A stretch of 36,122 nucleotides of DNA from Treponema sp. (lineage in GTDB: Bacteria; Spirochaetota; Spirochaetia; Treponematales; Treponemataceae), in the NCBI GenBank assembly GCA_017395545.1, contig JAFPUF010000123.1, forward strand, positions 1-36,122, in the 5' to 3' direction. The notes under the pieces were generated by a model. It was not told where the DNA came from, ran no database searches, and was given only the letters and a program-made list of their open reading frames with translations. The position numbers were made by a program, and so were the translations under genes. This document shows, piece by piece, positions 30,589 to 36,122 of this stretch. Position 1 is the first letter of the stretch. Each line of letters begins with the position of its first letter.

Positions 30589-31545
30589 ATGAAAAGAATC
30601 TGTCACTTCTTCCGTATTCTCCCGTTCTTTTTTATTCTGAACCTGTTTCAGAGTCTTTTTTTCTCATGTTCTTCTGCCCCAAAAAGAATCATGATGGTAA
30701 CGGAAACACGCGATTTGTCGTATTCACAGCTGGACGAGGCAAACTCAAGCATTGCTTCCGAAAATTACGTCAGGGCTTTCAATCAGCTTTCTTCTGCCTA
30801 CAACCTTGCGCTTTCTATTGATAATACGGAACTTTTGTGCAAAATCTCGCTTTCCGGAATCATCTTGAAAATCAACTGCCCGAATCTTTCTGAAGCCGTT
30901 CCAGCCCTTGATTTTGAGAATGCTTCTGAGTCAAAAAGTTTTCTTTCCGGAACAAAAGAAGAAATTCTTGAATATGCGAAAAAATTTGCTTCCCGTTCCG
31001 ATGAAAAATCCCGGGCAATTCTTTCTGACTTGTGCGTGATTTATGAGGTCTGCGTGAATCTTGAGAATGAAAAGATATCGCTGGCCGCCGGAGAGTCAAA
31101 AATCTCTGCGCAGAATGCAAAAAAATACGTTTCGATGCTTGAAAACATAAAATCTTCTGTCTCAAAAGAACCTTACTACGAAGCTTTTTCAGAAAGAACT
31201 ATGGGTGAAGTCTGTATGGCTGGCGGGGATTTTGAGAGCGCCAGAATGCATTATGAAGAAGCTGCAAAAATCCATACGAAAAACCGCTATCTTCCTGAAA
31301 TTTCACTCGACTGGTACTGTGCTGCCCGGGCCTCTTCACAGAACAATGATAAGAGTGCCGCCGTCACTGCGATAAAAATGGCATTAAAGTACGATAAAGA
31401 TGCCGAAAATACACGGGGAATTGCCTCAGACTATCTGGCATGGTCAAAAATCCTTCTAAAAGGAAATCCCACGGAAGAAGAAATCCGCCTTTCTGAAGAA
31501 CTTGCAGAATGGAGCAAAAAAATAACTGACATTCCTAAACTTTAA
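30589..31545 (+). CDS. TPR-like lipoprotein at the end of the mla operon
   Basis: The 318-residue protein starts at the ATG one base after the mlaD stop; an upstream in-frame start within mlaD is rejected because only the internal start gives a proper signal (MKRIC, hydrophobic core, lipobox LFFSC, Cys27). The mature part is almost wholly helical with TPR-like patterns (QLDEANSSIASENYVRAFNQL, AGGDFESARMHYEEAAKIH). Sequence AGGAGCGGGGA lies upstream. Its position suggests an outer-membrane or periplasmic partner of the Mla transporter, perhaps in the place of MlaA/MlaC; this is inference. The flgB promoter motif begins in its last codons. Confidence 0.8.
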   Translation: MKRICHFFRILPFFFILNLFQSLFFSCSSAPKRIMMVTETRDLSYSQLDEANSSIASENYVRAFNQLSSAYNLALSIDNTELLCKISLSGIILKINCPNLSEAVPALDFENASESKSFLSGTKEEILEYAKKFASRSDEKSRAILSDLCVIYEVCVNLENEKISLAAGESKISAQNAKKYVSMLENIKSSVSKEPYYEAFSERTMGEVCMAGGDFESARMHYEEAAKIHTKNRYLPEISLDWYCAARASSQNNDKSAAVTAIKMALKYDKDAENTRGIASDYLAWSKILLKGNPTEEEIRLSEELAEWSKKITDIPKL

Positions 31546-31562
31546 TTTTTATTTTCCGATAT
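31536..31562 (+). promoter_or_regulatory. Candidate sigma28-like promoter of the flgB operon
   Basis: TAAA (31536-31539), 15 bases, TCCGATAT (31555-31562) matches the FliA/sigma28 consensus TAAA-N15-GCCGATAA at 10 of 12 positions. The -10 ends seven bases before the flgB ATG. It overlaps the previous gene's stop. A sigma70 reading is poorer. Confidence 0.4.
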
Positions 31563-31569
31563 TCATAGT

Positions 31570-31983
31570 ATGAATAGTTTTACACGGTCAGTTGATTTGT
31601 TATCTCGCGCTATGGATGTCAATTCTCTTCGCTATCAGGTTTCTGCAAACAATATTGCAAACGCAGAAGTCCCGAACTACAAGAGACAGACTGTCAACTT
31701 TGAGAGCGAACTCAAGAGAGCTTTCGACTCAGAAAAAGACACCGAGCACAGAATGCAGCTTACGACAACAAGCGACAGGCACATTCAGCTTGATGAGCCT
31801 TACGACTGGCACACCGTTGAGCCGCGCCGGGTAACAGACTGGACAACTACAGCAAACGCAAACGGAAACAATGTTGACCCTGAATACGAAGCAATGAACA
31901 TCATGAAAATTCAGCTGAATTACCGCCTGCTTGCACAGCTTGAGAACTTTGAATTCAGCCAGGTCAAAACGGCAATGAAATAA
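31570..31983 (+). CDS. flgB: Flagellar basal-body rod protein FlgB
   Basis: The 137-residue proximal rod protein has the N-terminal rod signature SLRYQVSANNIANAEVPNYKR and the C-terminal MNIMKIQLNYRLLAQLENF helix for coiled-coil packing. FlgB is the base of the rod joining the MS ring to the periplasmic flagellum. It begins the operon flgB-flgC-fliE-fliF-fliG, as in other treponemes. No Shine-Dalgarno sequence is seen; the promoter-like motif is directly upstream. Confidence 0.96.
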   Translation: MNSFTRSVDLLSRAMDVNSLRYQVSANNIANAEVPNYKRQTVNFESELKRAFDSEKDTEHRMQLTTTSDRHIQLDEPYDWHTVEPRRVTDWTTTANANGNNVDPEYEAMNIMKIQLNYRLLAQLENFEFSQVKTAMK

Positions 31984-31998
31984 ATGGAGATTTAGAAA

Positions 31999-32460
31999 AT
32001 GGGAATGTTTACTTCAATAAATATTGCGGCTACGGGAATGAGCGTTGAGCGTCTTCGCACTGATGTCATTTCCAACAATATCGCCAACGCTACTACAACC
32101 AGAACTCAGGAAGGCGGTGCTTTTAAAAAATCTTCTGTAATCATCGAACCGATTGCATCCAGCCATCCGACCTGGAGAAGCCCGTTTGTTTCAGCAGACC
32201 AGGATAACGGACCGGGAAAAGGCGTTCGTGTCCGTGAGATTGTAAAAAGCACGGAGCAGGGGAAACTCGTTTATGACCCGAGCCATCCTGATGCAATTCA
32301 GTCGGGACCGAACAAAGGTTATGTCGAATATCCTAACGTAAATATCGTAAATGAAATGGTTGACCTTATTTCGGCAAGCCGGGCTTACGAAGCAAACTCA
32401 ACTGTAGTTCAGGGCGCAAAGGATATGTTCTCCAGCGCACTTGAGATTGGTCGTGGTTAA
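31999..32460 (+). CDS. flgC: Flagellar basal-body rod protein FlgC
   Basis: The 153-residue rod protein has the characteristic MGMFTSINIAATGMSVERLR start, VISNNIANATTT, the central YDPSHPDA and the C-terminal EMVDLISASRAYEANSTVV. It stacks on FlgB in the proximal rod. It starts 15 bases after flgB with GGAG at 31986-31989. Confidence 0.97.
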   Translation: MGMFTSINIAATGMSVERLRTDVISNNIANATTTRTQEGGAFKKSSVIIEPIASSHPTWRSPFVSADQDNGPGKGVRVREIVKSTEQGKLVYDPSHPDAIQSGPNKGYVEYPNVNIVNEMVDLISASRAYEANSTVVQGAKDMFSSALEIGRG

Positions 32461-32464
32461 TGTC

Positions 32465-32493
32465 TTGTTTTTTTGACATTTATAGTGTAAAAT
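32465..32493 (+). promoter_or_regulatory. Possible internal promoter before fliE
   Basis: TTGTTT (32465-32470), 17 bases, TAAAAT (32488-32493) in the 53-base flgC-fliE gap. It would give extra transcription of fliE-fliF-fliG. Confidence 0.4.
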
Positions 32494-32513
32494 AAATTTT
32501 TGGGTGGATATTT

Positions 32514-32864
32514 ATGAATGTTACAATGCCAAGCATGTCACAGCTTTCTATGACACGCACGAATCCGGCTCATGTCGGAACTTCGCCGCTTAAATCAATT
32601 ATTCCTGGACACGAAAACAATCAGGTAGAAAATCAAAAAACATTCGGCTCTTTAGAGAGCTATCTGGTGAACGCCGTTTCTGAGATGAACAGCCAGCAAC
32701 TCAATGTCTCTAAAGTTCAGGAACAGTTAATCACCGACCCTGATTCTGTCGATATTCATGATGTAACGACAGCAATGGCAAAAGCACAGATGTCTTTGAG
32801 CCTTGCTCAGACTGTAATTGACCGCCTGGTTTCCGGCTGGAATAAACTTTCAACCAACCAATAA
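32514..32864 (+). CDS. fliE: Flagellar hook-basal body complex protein FliE
   Basis: The 116-residue protein links the MS ring (FliF) to the rod. Family features are the Gln/Asn-rich middle, INxQQ-like MNSQQLNVSKVQEQLITDPDSVDIHDV, MAKAQMSLSLAQTVIDR and the C-terminal helix. GGTGGA before the ATG supports the start. Its position after flgC is canonical. Confidence 0.94.
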   Translation: MNVTMPSMSQLSMTRTNPAHVGTSPLKSIIPGHENNQVENQKTFGSLESYLVNAVSEMNSQQLNVSKVQEQLITDPDSVDIHDVTTAMAKAQMSLSLAQTVIDRLVSGWNKLSTNQ

Positions 32865-32904
32865 AACTAAAAAGTCATTCGATAATCGTTCACGGGAGGG
32901 GTAG

Positions 32905-34740
32905 ATGAACGACTGGTTTAAAAACACGACAGCAAAATTAAAAACTTCGTGGGCTTCCTGGAAGCCGCTTCAGAAAGCAATCGCCGCGGGCATTCTGGTC
33001 GCGGTTATTGTCGTTTTGGTTCTCGTTTTCAGAGGTTCTTCAAAACCGACAACAGTACCTCTTCTTCGTTCTCCTGTTACTGATGTCGATAAACAGGATC
33101 AGATTAAAAACAGCCTCGAACAGAAAAATATCGAATATACTTTCAACGAAAATACCGGAATGTTCACAGTTCCTGACGAAAGAACTGCGCGCAAAGTCCG
33201 TGCAAATCTTACCGTCGAAGGAATCCTCTCTTCTGAAGATAATGTCTGGGATACTGAGCTTAACGTCCGTGACTGGACTACAACTGATTTTGAGCGCGGA
33301 GAAAGACAGCTTCAGCGCGTGAACAATCAGGTTGAGCAGATGCTTGAAGGCCTTGATATTGTCAGAAGGGCAACTGTTATAATCAATCAGAAAACAGACG
33401 GTCTTTTTGCCCGCGACAACCGCCCCGCACAGGCAGCTGTCCGACTCACTTTTAACGGTGAATCTCCGCGCCCGGGCGACCGCCGCATTAAAGCAATTCA
33501 GGATTTGATTCTTGCCGCTGTTCCTGGACTTCAGGAGCAGTATGTCAAAATTTGTGACAATCAGGGTGTTCATCTCAATAATTTCGGCGAGCTTGCTGAA
33601 TTAGACGCGGTTGCGGCCCTTAAAAAGCAGCAGGAATTCAAGATGGAGCTTGAGGCAAAATATGGAGCAAAGGCTGAGAATATGCTCGTCTCAAACTTCT
33701 CGGCAGACCGCGTCAGAAGCGTTGCCGTAACGATTGAAATGGATATGTCAAAAGTTACGAGCGATAAAACAGAATATACTCCGTTCGTCCGTACTCCTGA
33801 TAACCCGGACACACCATATTCTGAACTTGAGACTGTAGACGGTGTTCCTCTTTCAAGCCAGGAAGTAATAAAAAAATGGACAGGAACCAGCTATAATCCG
33901 GAAGGACCTGCTGGCGTTGAAGGCCAGAACCCTGCTGTTTATGCCGATATGTCTAATGTTATCGGTGAGTCAAAAGAAGAAGGTAAAACTACAAACTATG
34001 TTTACAATACCGAACAGAAACATATCGAAAAAGCTCCTACTATCGACCGCATTACGGCTTCAGCAAATATCGACGGATACTGGGAGAAAGAGACCGAAGA
34101 AGACGGAACTCCTATATTCGTAAATAAAAAGAATTTTGAAACCTTAAAGGCAAAATACGAAGAAAAAATTAAGGCGAATCCAGAAAAATACGAGGCAAGC
34201 AATAATCCGACAAATGAAAATGTCGAGGAAAACCCGTATTTCAGATTCAAGATCGGCCGTATTGTCCGTATTTACTCACCGGTTCAGTCAAATGTACGTG
34301 AGCAGGCAGAAGAAATTGTCAAAAATGCAATCGGATTCAATAAGGACCGTAAAGACTCGGTTTCAATCACTTCGTTCCCGATTCCACGCAATGATGAATG
34401 GGATAAAGAAGACGAGGCTATCTTAAAGGCCGCACAGACTAAAAAGACAATTATGCTCGTTCTTATCGGCGTAGTTATCATTCTCATTGCATTTATCGTA
34501 TTCAGAATGATCAGCCGTGAGCTTGAAAGACGACGACGACTCCGTGAAGAAGAACTTCTCCGTCAGCAGCAGGCTGCCCGCGAAAAGGCTCTCTGGGACG
34601 CAAAACAGGAAGGCATGGAAGTCAGTATGTCTGTCGAAGAGAGAAAGCGTGCCGAACTTCAGGAAAATGCAATCGCTATGGCAAAAGAGCATCCTGAAGA
34701 TGTCGCAATGCTCATCAGAACCTGGATGATGGAGGAGTAG
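32905..34740 (+). CDS. fliF: Flagellar MS-ring protein FliF
   Basis: The 611-residue protein is longer than the usual ~560. TM1 is at about 25-45 (AIAAGILVAVIVVLVLVF). The ring-building motifs follow (NIEYTFNENTGMFTVP; RANLTVEGI; FERGERQLQRVNNQVEQML). A large periplasmic collar follows, with an extended Glu/Asn-rich insertion around 400-450 (KEEKIKANPEKYEASNNP-like region). TM2 is at about 510-530, and a cytoplasmic tail ends AMLIRTWMMEE, the FliG-binding segment. It builds the MS ring, the first part of the motor. A strong GGGAGGGG precedes the ATG. Confidence 0.97.
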   Translation: MNDWFKNTTAKLKTSWASWKPLQKAIAAGILVAVIVVLVLVFRGSSKPTTVPLLRSPVTDVDKQDQIKNSLEQKNIEYTFNENTGMFTVPDERTARKVRANLTVEGILSSEDNVWDTELNVRDWTTTDFERGERQLQRVNNQVEQMLEGLDIVRRATVIINQKTDGLFARDNRPAQAAVRLTFNGESPRPGDRRIKAIQDLILAAVPGLQEQYVKICDNQGVHLNNFGELAELDAVAALKKQQEFKMELEAKYGAKAENMLVSNFSADRVRSVAVTIEMDMSKVTSDKTEYTPFVRTPDNPDTPYSELETVDGVPLSSQEVIKKWTGTSYNPEGPAGVEGQNPAVYADMSNVIGESKEEGKTTNYVYNTEQKHIEKAPTIDRITASANIDGYWEKETEEDGTPIFVNKKNFETLKAKYEEKIKANPEKYEASNNPTNENVEENPYFRFKIGRIVRIYSPVQSNVREQAEEIVKNAIGFNKDRKDSVSITSFPIPRNDEWDKEDEAILKAAQTKKTIMLVLIGVVIILIAFIVFRMISRELERRRRLREEELLRQQQAAREKALWDAKQEGMEVSMSVEERKRAELQENAIAMAKEHPEDVAMLIRTWMMEE

Positions 34741-34743
34741 AAA

Positions 34744-35799
34744 ATGGCAGAAGCAAAAGCTGCTCAGGGCCACGGTAAAAAGGGCGGAGCAAAGGATTAT
34801 AAAAACCTCACCGGCCGTCAGAAGGCGGCTATCTTCCTTGTTTCTCTCGGTTCTGATGTTTCTTCCGAAATCATGAAACATCTCCGTGAGGATGAGGTAG
34901 AAACTTTAACTTTTGAAATTGCGCGTCTTGAAACTGTCGATTCAGACTTTAAGGATCAGGTTCTTGAAGAATTCCAGGAACTCATGGCGGCTCAGAACTT
35001 TATCACTACTGGTGGTATTGACTATGCCCGTGAATTGCTTGAAAAATCTCTGGGAAGCCAGAAAGCAATCGATATTATCAACCGCCTTACAAGTTCGCTT
35101 CAGGTTCGTCCGTTCGACTTTATCCGCCGCACAGACCCTGCTCACTTGCTCAACTTTATTCAGCAGGAATACCCTCAGACAATCGCTTTGATTCTTGCTT
35201 ATCTGGAACCTGGAAAGGCTGCTATCATTCTTCAGAATCTTCCGCCTGAGATTCAGCCTGAAGTTTCAAAACGACTTGCAACAATGGACCGTACTTCACC
35301 GGACGTTCTCCGTGAGGTTGAACGCGTTCTTGAAAAGAAACTTTCTACACTGTCTTCAGAAGACTACACTGCTGCTGGTGGTGTTGAGTCTATCGTTGAA
35401 ATCCTTAACCTTGTAGACCGCTCTTCTGAAAAGGCGATTATCGAACAGCTCGAAGAAGACGATCCGGATCTGGCAGAGGAAATCAAAAAGCGAATGTTCG
35501 TCTTCGAAGATATCGTTATGCTCGACGACCGTGCTATTCAGAAGGTACTCCGCGAAGTCGATACTCAGGAGCTTTCAAAGGCTCTCAAATCTGTCGATAC
35601 CGAAGTTCAGGACAAGATTTTCCGAAACATGTCAAAACGAGCGGCTTCAATGCTCAAAGAAGACATGGAATTCATGGGACCTGTCCGCTTGAAAGACGTC
35701 GAAGAAGCTCAGCAGAAAATCGTTTCTACTATTCGTCGTCTCGAAGATGCGGGTGAAATCGTTATCGCACGAAGCGGTGAGGACGAGCTCGTCGTCTAA
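34744..35799 (+). CDS. fliG: Flagellar motor switch protein FliG
   Basis: The 351-residue rotor protein connects the MS ring to the C ring and transmits torque from the stator. The N-terminal FliF-binding domain (LTGRQKAAIFLVSLG), the middle domain with QEYPQTIALILAYL, and the C-terminal torque domain with FEDIVMLDDRAIQKVLREVD and the charged ridge are all present. It starts three bases after the fliF stop with GGAGGAG upstream. Spirochaetes often have two FliG paralogues; this operon-encoded copy matches the motor FliG. An intrinsic terminator follows. Confidence 0.97.
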   Translation: MAEAKAAQGHGKKGGAKDYKNLTGRQKAAIFLVSLGSDVSSEIMKHLREDEVETLTFEIARLETVDSDFKDQVLEEFQELMAAQNFITTGGIDYARELLEKSLGSQKAIDIINRLTSSLQVRPFDFIRRTDPAHLLNFIQQEYPQTIALILAYLEPGKAAIILQNLPPEIQPEVSKRLATMDRTSPDVLREVERVLEKKLSTLSSEDYTAAGGVESIVEILNLVDRSSEKAIIEQLEEDDPDLAEEIKKRMFVFEDIVMLDDRAIQKVLREVDTQELSKALKSVDTEVQDKIFRNMSKRAASMLKEDMEFMGPVRLKDVEEAQQKIVSTIRRLEDAGEIVIARSGEDELVV

Positions 35800-35840
35800 G
35801 TTTAACAGAAATCTTTTATTGTCTTGCTGCATAGATATAG

Positions 35841-35873
35841 AGCAGGCTGGAGAAATCCGGTCTGCTTTTTTTT
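35841..35873 (+). terminator. Intrinsic terminator after fliG
   Basis: AGCAG (35841-35845) pairs with CTGCT (35862-35866), with an inner CTGG/CCGG stem, followed by a T-run to 35873. Confidence 0.75.
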
Positions 35874-35915
35874 ATGGGGCGGGGGATTTATAAAACATGA
35901 ATGTGATTTTAAAAT

Positions 35916-35945
35916 AAAAAAAACGACTCAAATAAAGTTGAATCG
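35916..35945 (-). terminator. Terminator of the tRNA transcript
   Basis: On the minus strand CGATTCAA (35945-35938) pairs with TTGAGTCG (35931-35924), including one G-U pair, followed by eight T (35923-35916). It lies eight bases after the tRNA-Gly 3' end. Confidence 0.7.
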
Positions 35946-35953
35946 CTTGAAAG

Positions 35954-36025
35954 AGCGGAAAACGGGATTCGAACCCGCGACATCCACCTTGGCAAGGTGA
36001 CGCGCTACCACTGCGCTATTTCCGC
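35954..36025 (-). tRNA. tRNA-Gly (anticodon GCC)
   Basis: A complete 72-base cloverleaf on the minus strand. Acceptor GCGGAAA pairs with TTTCCGC, and the discriminator is U as usual for tRNA-Gly. The D arm is AGCGCAGTGGTAGCGC, the anticodon stem-loop CACCTTGCCAAGGTG has GCC at 35993-35991, and the T arm contains GGTTCGAATCC. CCA is not encoded. Confidence 0.97.
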
Positions 36026-36045
36026 AAGATTTAAGTTTAATTTAG

Positions 36046-36122
36046 TGCGAGAGAAGGGACTTGAACCCTTACGCCGAAGCACTAGATCCTAAGTCTAGCG
36101 TGTATGCCAATTTCACCACTCT
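36046..36122 (-). tRNA. tRNA-Leu (anticodon UAG), 5' end cut by the window
   Basis: On the minus strand the 3' acceptor CTCTCGC and discriminator A are at 36046-36053. The T arm has GGTTCAAGTCC, the long variable arm is typical of leucine tRNA, and the anticodon stem CTAGA/TCTAG has loop CTTAGGA with anticodon TAG. Only about three bases of the 5' acceptor strand (GCG) lie outside the window. CCA is not encoded. It is 20 bases upstream of tRNA-Gly, so they form one transcript. Confidence 0.95.

Noticed and set aside
33040..33573. 177-residue minus-strand open frame inside fliF
   Set aside because: Codon shadow of fliF with no start signal.
1..36122. CRISPR array, transposase or prophage genes
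   Set aside because: No regularly spaced repeats, no transposase or integrase of mobile type and no phage structural genes were found; the tyrosine recombinase at 27196 has the size and context of a housekeeping Xer protein.

Overview
This 36 kb window is from a spirochaete chromosome, most likely a carbohydrate-fermenting, gut- or mouth-associated Treponema. The evidence is the spirochaete-type flagellar cluster flgB-flgC-fliE-fliF-fliG, many Treponema-style lipoproteins with relaxed lipoboxes ending in FSC, FISC or LTSC, a leaderless promoter style, and a pectin-degradation pair. The species cannot be named from sequence alone.

Layout. (1) 1-6066, a broken tryptophan cluster: the 3' part of a trpC-trpF fusion, a reverse-strand AAA/DUF4143 ATPase, trpB, a decayed lipoprotein gene, an SDR dehydrogenase, then trpA. 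trpB and trpA each have a near-consensus sigma70 promoter with the same pair of 18-bp inverted-repeat operators. (2) 6079-11325, housekeeping and signalling: infA and a dksA-type gene (divergent), a PHP-type phosphatase, a soluble hybrid histidine kinase overlapping an upstream gene with two pseudo-receiver domains, and a DJ-1/PfpI protein. (3) 11448-20130, surface and pectin: a small lipoprotein, a pectinesterase lipoprotein and a rhamnogalacturonan-acetylesterase-like SGNH lipoprotein, divergent from a large LacI-sensor/AraC-DNA-binding regulator. (4) 20314-27199, metabolism: ackA, gatC-gatA, a glycerol kinase gene broken by a T7 tract, an alpha/beta hydrolase, a diguanylate cyclase remnant, and plsC. 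(5) 27196-31545: a Xer-type recombinase coupled to plsC, then an MlaE-MlaF-MlaD lipid-transport operon with a lipoprotein. (6) 31570-35799: the flagellar basal-body/motor operon start, ending at a terminator straight after fliG. (7) 35954-36122: tRNA-Gly(GCC) and a tRNA-Leu(UAG) cut by the window end.

How the genes work together. TrpCF, TrpB and TrpA cover the last four chemical steps of tryptophan synthesis and look co-regulated through one operator family. The two secreted esterases would remove methyl and acetyl groups from pectin and are probably controlled by the divergent LacI/AraC hybrid regulator. AckA fits acetate-producing fermentation. GlpK, the hydrolase, PlsC and Mla all touch glycerolipids, although glpK is frameshifted here.

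The most notable signals are the shared trp operator architecture, the repeated occurrence of promoters whose -10 box lies only 5-9 bases before the start codon with no ribosome binding site (likely leaderless mRNAs), the response-regulator-like protein that lacks both phospho-acceptor aspartates, and the homopolymer frameshift in glpK. No CRISPR array, intact insertion sequence or prophage was seen.
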